From: Jeotgalibacillus campisalis
GTDB lineage: Bacteria; Bacillota; Bacilli; Bacillales; Jeotgalibacillaceae
Length of the DNA: 64,000 nucleotides
NCBI RefSeq assembly: GCF_000829515.1
Contig: NZ_JXRR01000001.1
Span: 186,001 to 250,000 of the forward strand
Reading direction: 5' to 3'
The translations under genes and the position numbers were made by a program. Under the pieces are notes generated by a model. That model searched no databases and was not told the origin of the DNA. It was given only the letters and a program-made list of their open reading frames with translations. Shown one piece after another: positions 8,100 through 17,202 of the stretch (position 1 is its first letter; each line of letters begins with the position of its first letter).

Positions 8100-9092
8100 T
8101 TAATCCAGCTTTGCTGTTGACTGCCGCTGAATTACTTCTGTGGTTAGCATCGTGTGTTCTTTTGAAGGACTGCCTTGTAAGTGCTGAATGATCTGGTGTG
8201 CTGCAGTGGCGCCCATTTCATACTTTGGCTGCTTGACGGTCGTTAGTGAAGGGCGGATATACCTGGCGAGCTCAATGTCATCAAATCCAATGAGGCTGAC
8301 CTGATCCGGAACGCTGACCCCCGCCTCCGCAAATGCTTCAAGGACCCCAATGGCCATCTGGTCATTAGAAACGAACAATCCAGATGGGAGCTGTTCTTGC
8401 TGCAGCAATAGTCTTGCTGCTTGATAACCGCCCCGCTGTGAATAATCGCCTTTGATGTGCCATTTAGAAGGGACAGAGAGACCATTTTGACTAAGGCATT
8501 CTGTGAATCCTTTTGAGCGTAGCTGGCTGTCCCAATTATTCGAAGGTCCGGAAATATAACCAATCGACGTATGACCGTGATTGATCAGGTGCTCCGCCGC
8601 AAGAACTCCCCCTTGAAGGTTATCTACTGTAACGGAATAAAGATTTGCATGTGAAATTTCCCTGTCCAATACCACCAGCGGAAAATGTGCACGGCATACG
8701 TCAAAAAGCGTTTCATTTTTTATATCAGCTGAAAAAACGATAACACCATCCACCCGCCGTTCTCTCAGAAACCTTTCTGCAGTCCCAAGATTTTCTCCTG
8801 CTGTGCTGCAGGCAATAAGGCCATAGCCATAGGAATGAAGCGTCTCTTCGATGCCTTTTATAATAGGCGCGTAAAATGAGCCTGATAGATCATGAAGAAC
8901 TACCCCAATGATTTGTGTTTTTTTCATTTTAAGATCTCTTGCCCATCCGTTTTTCTGATAGTGGAGCTCTGCTGCAGCATCGAGTACTTTCTTTGCCGTT
9001 TCTTTTGAAACACGGCTGCTGTGGTTGATTGCAAGGGAAGCGGTCGATACAGCGACCCCTGCTTTTTTTGCTACATCTTTTATTGTGGTCAT
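8100..9092 (-). CDS. LacI/GalR-family transcriptional regulator
   Basis: A 330-residue repressor. The helix-turn-helix and hinge are MTTIKDVAKKAGVAVSTAS through about residue 50, followed by a periplasmic-binding-like effector domain (IGVVLHDLSGSFYAPIIKGIEE, GFDDIELARYIRPSLTTV). It is the last gene of the run that begins with the dehydrogenase gene at 12074. A terminator-like hairpin lies between it and the gene before, so it is probably expressed by partial read-through. Two palindromes of the LacI type lie before the operon at 12.1-12.2 kb, making it the likely local repressor. The effector sugar is unknown. Its recognition segment (STASLAIN) differs from those of the two LacI proteins near 53 kb. 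Confidence 0.9.
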   Translation of the reverse strand: MTTIKDVAKKAGVAVSTASLAINHSSRVSKETAKKVLDAAAELHYQKNGWARDLKMKKTQIIGVVLHDLSGSFYAPIIKGIEETLHSYGYGLIACSTAGENLGTAERFLRERRVDGVIVFSADIKNETLFDVCRAHFPLVVLDREISHANLYSVTVDNLQGGVLAAEHLINHGHTSIGYISGPSNNWDSQLRSKGFTECLSQNGLSVPSKWHIKGDYSQRGGYQAARLLLQQEQLPSGLFVSNDQMAIGVLEAFAEAGVSVPDQVSLIGFDDIELARYIRPSLTTVKQPKYEMGATAAHQIIQHLQGSPSKEHTMLTTEVIQRQSTAKLD

Positions 9093-9133
9093 ATATCTGC
9101 CTCTTTCACACTGTTAAATCTAAAAGGTTAGAG

Positions 9134-9168
9134 AAAGCGTCACGATGATTTCACCGTGACGCTTTTTT
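9134..9168. terminator. Bidirectional terminator-like hairpin between dehydrogenase and regulator genes
   Basis: A stem of about 10 bp (AAGCGTCACG / CGTGACGCTT) has T-rich sequence on its 3' side in both readings. On the minus strand it lies between the stop at 9195 and the LacI start at 9092 and may lower regulator expression relative to the enzymes. Confidence 0.7.
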
Positions 9169-9194
9169 CATTTTATCATGGAGACGGAAGTGTC

Positions 9195-10274
9195 TTACGC
9201 TGAGTTGCTTGAATCCCCGATTGAAAAGGTTGTTTCAAGCGGCAGAAAGGTTCGCTGCACAGATGATTCCAATAGCTTTTCCATGGATTCCAGTACATGC
9301 AGACCAAGTTCACCATGGCAGTAATGCTGTTCATTTGTATAAATGGACGCAATCATATTAGACAGCCCGGCTCCTCTTTCATTCCCTGTAAGGTCTGAAA
9401 CGAGCTCAGCTTCCTGCCATCCTTCATGACCAGTCGTTAAATAAGTCACAGGACCGCCAAAAAAGTTAGGGTCCGGAACATGAATCGTTCCTTTAGAGCC
9501 ATATACTTCAATAAATGGCAGCTTCGATTGATGGATATCAAATGTCGCTGTAATAGACGCTGTTACGTTGCTTTTAAAATGCATAAGTCCTTCCACATGA
9601 GTAGGCGTTGTCACAGGAAAAGTTTCCCCCGCGCGCTCAGCACTTTTGATCGTCCGTTCACGATAAGTAGTTTGTGCAATTCCCGTTACACAATCAATTG
9701 GTCCAAGCAGCACCAGCAGGGAGGATAAATAATAAGGTCCCATGTCAAAAAGAGGTCCTGCACCAGATTCATAGAAGAATGCAGGATTCGGATGCCAGCT
9801 TTCTGGTCCGCTGCCCATCATAAAGGCTTTCGCACCGACGATCGAACCGATTTCACCATCTTCAATCAGCTTCAATGCCGTTTGGATCCCTGCTCCTAGA
9901 ATTGTATCCGGCGCAACGCCGATCCGGAGATTCAATCGCTTTGCCTTTGAAATGATTTCTTTTCCATCTTCAAAACTCGTAGCAAGCGGCTTCTCCGAAT
10001 ACACATGCTTGCCGTGATCAAGTGCCATGAGGGTGATCTCCGCATGGGCGCTTGGAATAGTCAAATTCAGGATCACTTCAATAGATGGGTCCTCAAGCAG
10101 CGATGCCACATCCGGATAGTGAGGAACACCGTATTTCTCTGCTTTTTCCTCCGCTTTGCTGGATAAAAGATCGGCAATTCCTGCGATTTCGATGTTATCG
10201 AATTTGGAGGGCGACAATAAATAAATATCACTGATGTTCCCTGCCCCGATGATTCCTACACGCATCTTTTTCAT
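9195..10274 (-). CDS. Gfo/Idh/MocA-family oxidoreductase
   Basis: About 360 residues. An N-terminal Rossmann fold opens MKKMRVGIIGAGNISDIYL, followed by GKHVYSEKPLATS, the family's conserved EKP motif. The C-terminal alpha/beta substrate domain has the GPLFDMGPYYL segment. Such enzymes oxidise or reduce sugars, inositols or glycosides with NAD(P). The start at 10274 follows GGGAG and lies 4 bases past the stop of the isomerase gene, so they are co-transcribed. It is the second dehydrogenase of this operon and only distantly like the first, which suggests different steps of one pathway. The substrate is unknown. Confidence 0.88.
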   Translation of the reverse strand: MKKMRVGIIGAGNISDIYLLSPSKFDNIEIAGIADLLSSKAEEKAEKYGVPHYPDVASLLEDPSIEVILNLTIPSAHAEITLMALDHGKHVYSEKPLATSFEDGKEIISKAKRLNLRIGVAPDTILGAGIQTALKLIEDGEIGSIVGAKAFMMGSGPESWHPNPAFFYESGAGPLFDMGPYYLSSLLVLLGPIDCVTGIAQTTYRERTIKSAERAGETFPVTTPTHVEGLMHFKSNVTASITATFDIHQSKLPFIEVYGSKGTIHVPDPNFFGGPVTYLTTGHEGWQEAELVSDLTGNERGAGLSNMIASIYTNEQHYCHGELGLHVLESMEKLLESSVQRTFLPLETTFSIGDSSNSA

Positions 10275-10278
10275 TCTC

Positions 10279-11031
10279 TTACTCTCCCAGCCATTTCTTG
10301 ACAACTGCTGCACTCGGCCCTACTTCCTCCAAAGGCTCGTAATCAAAATGCTCCTGTTCAACCACAACCCAGTCCGTTGAAGAGTGACGAACCATTTCCT
10401 CCAGATTTAAAACTCCAGCGCCAACCTGTCCGCTCTTTTTCTCTGTTCCATCCACAATCATGTCTTTTAGATGAATTGAAAAAGCTTTATCTTGAAGTCT
10501 CTTCAGCATGTCGATTGTGTTAACACCTGAAAATTCTGTCCAGTAAACATCGATTTCAAAATGGACGGGGTGAGAAGCCGTTTCACGCTCTAAAATATCC
10601 CAGCCTGTTTCCCCATTTTCCAAAGGAGTAAATTCAAAATCGTGGTGGTGATAACCTAATAGTAAACCGGCCTCTTGTACCTTGATACTCGCTTGATTTA
10701 AAAGCTGTGCGAGTTCCTCATATTTTTCTTTCGAACGCCAGGACTCATCTACAAAAGGAACAATCAGTTTATCGTTTCCGATGGTCTTGCTGAAATCAAT
10801 CTGCTTCTCAAGCGTTTGTTCGTCTTGAAGAAGCTCTACTGGCGTATGCATCCCTGCCGGCTTTAGTCCATATTCGTCAAGCATCGCTTTCCATTCAGCC
10901 CCGTCTTTGCCGTAATCGCCGGCAAGCTGAACGCCTTCATACCCATGCTCACTTACCGTTTTTAATGTACCTGCTACGTCTTTTTCCATCGATTCCTTTA
11001 CTGAATACAATTGAAGTGCAACTTTTCTCAC
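10279..11031 (-). CDS. Sugar phosphate isomerase/epimerase-like TIM-barrel protein
   Basis: A 250-residue AP-endonuclease-2-type TIM barrel (xylose-isomerase-like superfamily). Likely metal ligands are the acid in HFEIDVYW and the His/Glu positions in GYHHHDFEF, FSIHLKDM and VEQEHFDYEP. It starts with GTG at 11031 after GGAGG. It sits between two Gfo/Idh/MocA dehydrogenases, an arrangement seen in inositol, keto-glycoside and C-glycoside pathways, where such barrels isomerise or eliminate from oxidised sugars. No transporter or kinase gene is in the operon, so the substrate cannot be deduced. Confidence 0.85.
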   Translation of the reverse strand: MRKVALQLYSVKESMEKDVAGTLKTVSEHGYEGVQLAGDYGKDGAEWKAMLDEYGLKPAGMHTPVELLQDEQTLEKQIDFSKTIGNDKLIVPFVDESWRSKEKYEELAQLLNQASIKVQEAGLLLGYHHHDFEFTPLENGETGWDILERETASHPVHFEIDVYWTEFSGVNTIDMLKRLQDKAFSIHLKDMIVDGTEKKSGQVGAGVLNLEEMVRHSSTDWVVVEQEHFDYEPLEEVGPSAAVVKKWLGE

Positions 11032-11045
11032 TGTAATCCCTCCAT

Positions 11046-12074
11046 TTATGATAGTGTCAATATTTTTTTGGTTTCACTTGATTCCAAGGCTGCAAGAACA
11101 ATTTCCAATGCTTTTTTTCCTTCCAGTCCTGTTACCGCAGGAGCCCGGTTTTCCAGAATGCTTTCAATAAACTCATCAATTACACCGGTTTTAGACTGGC
11201 CACCCTCTTCATTCGTCTGGATTTTACCAAGGTTCAGTTTTTCCGGTTCGCCTTCTAGCGGATAGAAAATAAACGAATAATCTCCATCATCTTCCAGGCG
11301 TAGAACCCCTTTTTCTCCATAAATGATGGTGGAGTTGTCCCCGAATTTAGTATGAGACCAGCTTGCAGTCAGCGTTCCCATCGTTCCGTCTTTTAGTTTA
11401 ATGATACAAACTGCGTTATCGTCGACCTTCGTCTCTTCTTTAGCGAGTGTATCCACGAAGCCGCCGACCTCCACTACGTCCTGATCAAATAGATAGCGGA
11501 CAAGATCACTTTTGTGAACGCCAAGGTCACCCATTGCGCCGAGAAATGCTTTCTCTTTGTCGAAAAACCAACTGTCTCTTCCGTCAACACTCCAGCCTTC
11601 AGGTCCACCGTGGCCAAATGCAGTACGGAAGCTGTATACTCTGCCTAATCTTCCTTCTTGAATGTATTCTCTGCCCTTTTCATGCGATGCGACAAAGCGC
11701 TGGTTATGGCCGATCATTAACGTCTTGCCCGCCTCATCCGCTGCCTGAATCATGTCTTCTGCTTCCTGAACGGATGTTGCCATCGGTTTTTCACAAAGCA
11801 CATGCTTTCCTGCCTGCAGTGCTTTTATTGTGACAGGCGCATGCAGTGCATTTGGAAGATTCACAGAGACTGCATCGACTGACGGATCCTCCAGTAAATC
11901 CTCAAACGATGAATAAACGTTTGCTCCAACCTCGTCTGCATAGACTTTTGCACGTTCTTCCACCAAGTCGCATAGGGCTGTAATTTCTACATGCTCATTT
12001 GCTTTGTATTCAGGGAAATGACGTTTCCCAGTAATGCTTCCACAGCCGATAATTCCCACTCTTACTTTTTTCAT
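11046..12074 (-). CDS. Gfo/Idh/MocA-family oxidoreductase (first gene of operon)
   Basis: A 342-residue dehydrogenase. The NAD(P) site is in MKKVRVGIIGCGSITGKRHF. The conserved motif is GKHVLCEKPMATS, with GAMGDLGVHKSDLVRYL containing the usual catalytic Lys/His region of the family. The ATG at 12074 follows GGAGATGGAAG. It heads an operon with the isomerase, a second dehydrogenase and a LacI regulator. Two LacI-type palindromes flank the likely promoter. I infer sugar-inducible expression. An inositol-dehydrogenase-like or glycoside 3-dehydrogenase-like role is possible but not shown. Confidence 0.88.
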   Translation of the reverse strand: MKKVRVGIIGCGSITGKRHFPEYKANEHVEITALCDLVEERAKVYADEVGANVYSSFEDLLEDPSVDAVSVNLPNALHAPVTIKALQAGKHVLCEKPMATSVQEAEDMIQAADEAGKTLMIGHNQRFVASHEKGREYIQEGRLGRVYSFRTAFGHGGPEGWSVDGRDSWFFDKEKAFLGAMGDLGVHKSDLVRYLFDQDVVEVGGFVDTLAKEETKVDDNAVCIIKLKDGTMGTLTASWSHTKFGDNSTIIYGEKGVLRLEDDGDYSFIFYPLEGEPEKLNLGKIQTNEEGGQSKTGVIDEFIESILENRAPAVTGLEGKKALEIVLAALESSETKKILTLS

Positions 12075-12096
12075 TCTTCCATCTCCATTTCTACTT

Positions 12097-12116
12097 AAAT
12101 CGAAACGTTATGATTT
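12097..12116. promoter_or_regulatory. LacI-type operator, promoter-distal copy
   Basis: An imperfect 20-base palindrome, AAATC-GAAACGTTAT-GATTT, centred on AACGTT. It sits 23 bases before the dehydrogenase start codon and has the same core as the copy at 12205. Confidence 0.6.
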
Positions 12117-12204
12117 TAATATCCTTCTGCGAATGCCTTCTATCTATTCATGAAATCCTTTTAACCTATGACTTATGTATAAATCTTCACTTATAAACTA
12201 TTTA

Positions 12205-12224
12205 AAATCGAAACGTATCGATTT
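12205..12224. promoter_or_regulatory. LacI-type operator upstream of the dehydrogenase operon
   Basis: A 20-base palindrome, AAATCGA-AACGTA-TCGATTT, about 108 bases from its sister site. The pair shares the form ATCGAAACGT..ATCGAT and could support looping by the LacI protein encoded at 8100-9092. No clear -35/-10 pair was found between the two. Confidence 0.65.
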
Positions 12225-12343
12225 ATATTTTATCATCGTACACTTTAAATGAAAACCCTTTCTTTTATATTTTTTTCCTTTTGTAACTTCCTCTCTATAC
12301 TCACGTCTACTTAATAAAGAATGCTATTTAAGGAGGAACTTCT

Positions 12344-14518
12344 ATGAATAGGAAAAGATGGTTGTTACTTTCTTTATTTGTTATTCTGTCCGCCGGTCTC
12401 TGGGCAGGTGTTTATTTTATGCAGCCCGCTGTTTCAGGTCTTGCCGGGTCATCTGCTCCCGCTTATGTTTTTAAGGACAAAGTGTGGAACTTGAATTTCA
12501 CAAAACCGATGGACGCCTCTACGATTACCGAGGATTCGGTCTTTGTTCAAAATGAAGAAAGTGAACGAGTCCCTGTTACCGTTTCTCTAGATGATGCCGG
12601 GACTGTTCTCACTGTAACTGCTCCAGAGGATGGCTACACAAACCTTCAGAAATACACCCTGCACCTGTCAGATGACCTTAAGTCAAAATTAGGCTTAGGC
12701 ATAAGGGATGAACAGGTTGTTGCTTTTGAAGTCGTTGATGAGCTTCCAGCTGCAGATTCAACGGATTATTTGAAGCAATACTTTACCGCCATTCTAGATA
12801 AGCAGAAGACGCAGGACCTTGACTACAATGCTTTTAGTGAAGAATCTGAAAGCGCTGCGGACACAGCAGAATCCTCTTCTGACGCAATGGGCGGCGATGA
12901 CGGATATTCCGAGACGAATAACCAGGTAGATGGGGTAAATGAAGCAGATGTCGTCCAAACAGATGGGGAATTCATTTACCATATCACCGGCAATCAGCTG
13001 GTTCACATCGTTGAAGTGGGAGCGCGGGAATCAATGGAACCAGTCAGCGCCATAAACTTTGAAGATGAATTCTACCCGTCACAGCTTTTCCTGAAGGAGG
13101 ATACCCTGATCGTAATCGGGGATAAGTGGATGACAAGAGCATATCCGGACCAGGAAAAGCCACGGGAATCACGGGAATCCCAGCCTGCAGCGGATATGAG
13201 TGTAACGATCGCAAAAATCTATTCTGTGAGCGATCCTGCTAAGCCTGAGTTGATTCGAGAGGCAGGAGCTGAAGGATACTTTAACAGCGCGAGAATGATT
13301 GACTCTCACCTTTATTTTGTCACCACCTTCTCTCCAAATTTCTGGCTGTTGGAAGAAGACCCGGATGTTGAACTGCGTCCTCATACCTGGGACAGTAAAG
13401 GCGGCGAGTCTTTTGAACCGGTAGCGGCAGCAGACATTTCGATTATCCCGGAGAATGAACAGGGAGAGTACGCGCTGATTACGGCCGTTGATGTAAGCAC
13501 TCCTGATTCAGAGGTAACAACTGAAACGTATCTGGGCACAGGCGGCCAGCTGTATATGTCAGAAAAAAGTTTATACTTAGCCACTTCCAACGGTCCTTAT
13601 ACGATCATGCCGATCGATATTATGCCTGCAGGCCAGGGGGCGTCTGAAACGACTATTTATAAGTTTGATATCGACGGCAGTTCCGTTGATTTCTCTTCCC
13701 AAGGCACCGTAAAAGGCGGAGTATTAAACCAATTTTCAATGGATGAGCACGATGGACACTTCCGCATTGCTACGAGTGAGGGCAATACATTTGGAAACAA
13801 CCGCAACTCTCTTAACCATCTATTTATTTTAAATGACCGCATGGAACAGGTAGGCTCCGTTGAAGGTCTTGCAAAGGGAGAGCGCATCTATTCAGCCCGT
13901 TTTATGGGAGACAAAGCCTATATGGTGACGTTCAGAGAAACAGACCCTCTTTTTGTCATCGATACCGCTAATCCGGAAGCACCGGAAGTACTGGGTGAGC
14001 TTAAGATCCCCGGGTTCAGCACCTACCTGCATCCACTCGATGAAAATCATTTAATCGGGTTCGGAGTGGATACAGAAGTAATGAAAAGTGAAAGCGCCGG
14101 AGACCCTCCGCAGGTCAGACAAACCGGCATGAAGATCTCTTTATTTGATATAACCGACTTTTCAAACCCGAAAGAAAAGGACACTGAAATCATTGGAGGG
14201 CCAGGAACCTTTTCCACGCTCATGCATGACCATAAAGCTCTTTTTCACCATAAGGAACGAAACTTATTCGGATTCCCCATCGTCATGTATGACGAGAAAA
14301 CAGACACAAATGAAATGAATTTTGTCAGCCAGGGAGCACTGCTCTACACGATCACTAAGAATAACGGCATTCAGTTGGCCAGTGAAATCATGGATGAGAA
14401 GCAGTCAGGACAGCAGTATGAAGACTGGGACTCCCAAATCCAGCGTCTCCTCTATATTGGCGATACACTTTACTCAGTAAGGGCAAACAAAGTTGAAAGC
14501 CATGACCTGCCTGAATAA
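12344..14518 (+). CDS. Secreted or membrane-anchored protein with SbsA-type Ig domain and C-terminal beta-propeller
   Basis: A 724-residue protein starting at an ATG after AAGGAGGAAC. Residues 5-25 form an uncleaved-type signal anchor. An SbsA/Big-like Ig domain follows at about 45-130 (NLNFTKPMDAST, LQKYTLHLSDDL). A low-complexity acidic linker rich in Ser, Asp and Ala lies near 165-185. The rest, from NNQVDGVNEADVVQTDGEFIYHI, is the beta-propeller family of secreted proteins (Beta_propel, PF09826). I know no biochemical function for this family. It is transcribed alone, divergently from the LacI-controlled operon. Confidence 0.85.
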   Translation: MNRKRWLLLSLFVILSAGLWAGVYFMQPAVSGLAGSSAPAYVFKDKVWNLNFTKPMDASTITEDSVFVQNEESERVPVTVSLDDAGTVLTVTAPEDGYTNLQKYTLHLSDDLKSKLGLGIRDEQVVAFEVVDELPAADSTDYLKQYFTAILDKQKTQDLDYNAFSEESESAADTAESSSDAMGGDDGYSETNNQVDGVNEADVVQTDGEFIYHITGNQLVHIVEVGARESMEPVSAINFEDEFYPSQLFLKEDTLIVIGDKWMTRAYPDQEKPRESRESQPAADMSVTIAKIYSVSDPAKPELIREAGAEGYFNSARMIDSHLYFVTTFSPNFWLLEEDPDVELRPHTWDSKGGESFEPVAAADISIIPENEQGEYALITAVDVSTPDSEVTTETYLGTGGQLYMSEKSLYLATSNGPYTIMPIDIMPAGQGASETTIYKFDIDGSSVDFSSQGTVKGGVLNQFSMDEHDGHFRIATSEGNTFGNNRNSLNHLFILNDRMEQVGSVEGLAKGERIYSARFMGDKAYMVTFRETDPLFVIDTANPEAPEVLGELKIPGFSTYLHPLDENHLIGFGVDTEVMKSESAGDPPQVRQTGMKISLFDITDFSNPKEKDTEIIGGPGTFSTLMHDHKALFHHKERNLFGFPIVMYDEKTDTNEMNFVSQGALLYTITKNNGIQLASEIMDEKQSGQQYEDWDSQIQRLLYIGDTLYSVRANKVESHDLPE

Positions 14519-14562
14519 CCAGAGCAACTGAAGACTTCAAAGAAATATTTTTCAAAATTCCA

Positions 14563-14591
14563 TTTACACCCTGTTCGGTGAATGCTAAGAT
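14563..14591 (+). promoter_or_regulatory. Predicted SigA promoter of the T-box leader
   Basis: -35 TTTACA (14563-14568), a 17-base spacer and -10 TAAGAT (14586-14591), placing the transcript start just before the T-box stem I. Confidence 0.7.
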
Positions 14592-14606
14592 AGAAAAAAT
14601 TTAAAC

Positions 14607-14880
14607 GCAATGATGAGAAGAGTAGGTGCGTGACTTCCTAATAAGAGAGCTCTTGGTGGTGGGAAAGAGCAGGAAGAATGCAGTGAAGCAAATCTCTGAG
14701 CAGCACAAAGGAACCTTTTTTGAGGGGATGGTGTGACGGGAGCTCCCGTTATAGAGCTTAGAGTATCGCTTTTTAGCCGTACCTGACGAGGCTGGTATGG
14801 CAACATATCAACAAACCTGGAGTGGCACCGCGAATTCAATCTCGCCTCCAAGATGAAAATCTTGGAGGTGGGATTTTTTT
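14607..14880 (+). promoter_or_regulatory. T-box riboswitch with intrinsic terminator
   Basis: The leader has the AG-bulge segment AGAGAGC (14644-14650), a distal stem I arm, and the conserved T-box AGTGGCACCGCGA at 14821-14833. The terminator is a perfect 10-bp stem (CCTCCAAGAT / ATCTTGGAGG, GAAA loop, 14845-14868) followed by T. Its 5' arm, together with TCGC just before it, can instead pair with GGAG and GCGA flanking the T-box to form the antiterminator. The variable base of TGGN is C, which would pair with a tRNA having G73. The specifier is ambiguous: AGC (Ser, 14687-14689) fits G73, whereas GCA (Ala) is one base on. It controls the MFS gene. Confidence 0.92.
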
Positions 14881-15021
14881 ATTTAAAAAAGATGCTTAAA
14901 GATGGCCCGTTAAGAGGAAGAAGTCGGCTCCCGCTATGAAAGCGTTCGTCTTTCCTTGAATCAACGGCGGTCTTTAAAAGAATCTTTCAAAAATACGGTT
15001 GTCACAACAGGAGGAATAAGT

Positions 15022-16254
15022 TTGGATACGTTATCTCGAAAAGATTATTTTTCGTATTGGACGATTTTACTTATCGGTGTCGGGGTTTCGAATATTGGAG
15101 CATGGGTGTATTTACTGTCCCTGAATCTCCTTTTATTTGATCGAACCGGATCCGCTTTTTCAATTATTTTTCTTTATCTTCTTGCACCGATCGCTGCACT
15201 TTTTACCAATAGCTGGTCCGGCAGTGTCATTGACCGTAAAAATAAGCGAAAGCTCATGATTGCTTTAGACTTGGTGCGGGCTATTTTGATATGCACACTT
15301 CCTTTTATCTCTTCCCTATTATTAATTTACAGTCTCGCGTTTTTCATGAATATGGCTAATACGATCTTCAAGCCCGCATCAATGGTATACGTCACTAAAT
15401 TAATTCCAGCTGAAAAAAGACGCCACTTTAATTCACTTTATTCGGTTGTTACTTCCGGCGCCTTTTTTCTCGGCCCGGCAATAGCCGGTCTGTTTTATCT
15501 TCACTATTCATCTGAGACAGTCCTTTTTATAACGGCCGCCGCCTTCGCGTTATCTGCAGTTGCAACGCTCTTTATGCCAGACATAGAAAAAAACGCTCTA
15601 TCTGGTGCCCCTGCATCTTTTACCCTCAGGCTCCGTGAAACACAGGAGGATTGGCGCAGAGTGAGATCTTTCAGTAAAAAGTCTCCTCAAGTGATGATTA
15701 TTTATTTATTAATCAGCTGGGTGATGGTGGTCATGGCAACAGCGGTGGATTCCTTAGAGGTTGTTTTTTCTAAGGAGGTATTAGAGCTGACAAACAGTGA
15801 ATATGGGTTTTTGGTAAGTGTTGCTGGAGCCGGGATCGTGGTTGGTTCTGTTATTCAGCTGCTTCTTTTGAAATGGATTCCTTTAATTGCTTTAATCCGA
15901 TGGGCGCCGCTTCTTATCTCTGCCGGTTATGTGCTTTTCAGTTTTTCTGAGGATTTTATTCAAGCTGCAGCTGGGTTCTTTCTCCTCGCTTTTTTCATTT
16001 CATTCGGCAGCACGGGGTTTCTTACTTTTTACCAAAGCTATATTCCTGTCGAAATGATGGGTAGAATCGGAAGCATTTATGGCTTACTGGAAGCGGTGCT
16101 GATTATTGCCGCAACGCTGGTGCTGGGCTTACTGACCTTTCTATTGTCCGTAAAGCTGGTCGTCATAATAGGCACGCTAAGCATGATGGTCGGAGGACTT
16201 TTTTTATGGGGGTACGCACACAGACAATCCTCATCTCTTAAGCCGGTTTCGTAG
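15022..16254 (+). CDS. MFS transporter (DHA3/macrolide-efflux-like), T-box controlled
   Basis: About 410 residues with 12 predicted membrane helices. The loop SGSVIDRKNKRKLMIALDL matches the MFS motif between helices 2 and 3. I choose a TTG start at 15022 because AGGAGG precedes it at 7 bases; a TTG at 14956 adds 22 residues without a ribosome site. Sequence resembles the DHA3 group often annotated as macrolide efflux. However, the T-box leader means expression rises when a particular uncharged tRNA accumulates, so transport of an amino acid, a peptide or an antimetabolite is more likely. The substrate is unknown. Confidence 0.87.
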   Translation: MDTLSRKDYFSYWTILLIGVGVSNIGAWVYLLSLNLLLFDRTGSAFSIIFLYLLAPIAALFTNSWSGSVIDRKNKRKLMIALDLVRAILICTLPFISSLLLIYSLAFFMNMANTIFKPASMVYVTKLIPAEKRRHFNSLYSVVTSGAFFLGPAIAGLFYLHYSSETVLFITAAAFALSAVATLFMPDIEKNALSGAPASFTLRLRETQEDWRRVRSFSKKSPQVMIIYLLISWVMVVMATAVDSLEVVFSKEVLELTNSEYGFLVSVAGAGIVVGSVIQLLLLKWIPLIALIRWAPLLISAGYVLFSFSEDFIQAAAGFFLLAFFISFGSTGFLTFYQSYIPVEMMGRIGSIYGLLEAVLIIAATLVLGLLTFLLSVKLVVIIGTLSMMVGGLFLWGYAHRQSSSLKPVS

Positions 16255-16357
16255 CGTTTAAGAAGATCTCTTTTTTCTGTATCGAACTGGAAATTAGCTT
16301 ACTGTCCTGAAAGTGTAGTAAAATAAGGACATGTTTATACAAGAAGGAGATAATAAA

Positions 16358-17164
16358 ATGACCTATAAAATGATTGTACTAGATATGGATGATACCCTAT
16401 TACGCGACGACCACAGTATATCCGAGCGCACTAAAAAAGCACTCATGGAAGCTCAGAAAAACGGTGTGAAAGTCGTTCTTGCTTCTGGCAGACCCACCTA
16501 CGCCATGCATGATTTTTCAAAAGAACTGAAATTGCACGACTATGGCAGCTATATTTTATCTTTCAATGGCGCTAAAATTATTAATGCCAAAACGAATGAA
16601 GAGTTTTTCTCAAGCACCCTTAGCCCTGAAACTGCTCATAAACTCTATGACATCAGCAAGCGTGAAAATATTGGCATTCATACGTACGTTGGGGATTCGA
16701 TTATAACGGAAAATCAAAATCCTTTTTCAGATATTGAATCAGACATTACAGGTCTTCCGGTAAAAATTGTTGATGATTTTAAAGCGTCTGTTACGGAACC
16801 AGTCGTTAAAATGCTTATGCTTGCAGATGAGGAAGTACTCGTTCATAAGGAAGAAAAACTTCAGGCAGAAATGGCCGGCCAATTCAGCATCATGCGTTCA
16901 AAACCTTACTTCCTTGAATTTACAGAAGAAGGCGTAACAAAAGGCACCTCTATTAAGCAGCTTGCTGAAAAGCTTGATATCGGACAGGATGAAATTATTG
17001 CCGTCGGTGACAGCTACAATGATCTTTCCATGATTGAATACGCAGGACTTGGCATCGCTATGGGAAATGCTCCTCAGGACATTAAAGATGCTGCAGACTA
17101 TGTAGCCGATACCAACATGAATGACGGTGTCGCTAAAGTAGTTGAAGAGTTTTTATTGAAGTAA
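16358..17164 (+). CDS. Cof-type HAD-superfamily phosphatase
   Basis: A 268-residue type IIB HAD hydrolase. Motif I DMDDTLL holds the nucleophilic and acid/base Asp residues. Motif II lies in VVLASGRP, the lysine in the TKGTSIKQL region, and motif IV is VGDSYNDLSMI. The start at 16358 follows AAGGAG; the 9 upstream codons have no site. Family members dephosphorylate sugar phosphates, flavin or pyridoxal phosphates, so the substrate is open. It precedes the pseudouridine synthase gene by 38 bases; a short G/C hairpin (AAAGGGG / CCCCTTT) lies between them. Confidence 0.9.
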   Translation: MTYKMIVLDMDDTLLRDDHSISERTKKALMEAQKNGVKVVLASGRPTYAMHDFSKELKLHDYGSYILSFNGAKIINAKTNEEFFSSTLSPETAHKLYDISKRENIGIHTYVGDSIITENQNPFSDIESDITGLPVKIVDDFKASVTEPVVKMLMLADEEVLVHKEEKLQAEMAGQFSIMRSKPYFLEFTEEGVTKGTSIKQLAEKLDIGQDEIIAVGDSYNDLSMIEYAGLGIAMGNAPQDIKDAADYVADTNMNDGVAKVVEEFLLK

Positions 17165-17202
17165 AGCAGTAAAGGGGTTTGCCCCCTTTAGGAGGATAAA
17201 GC

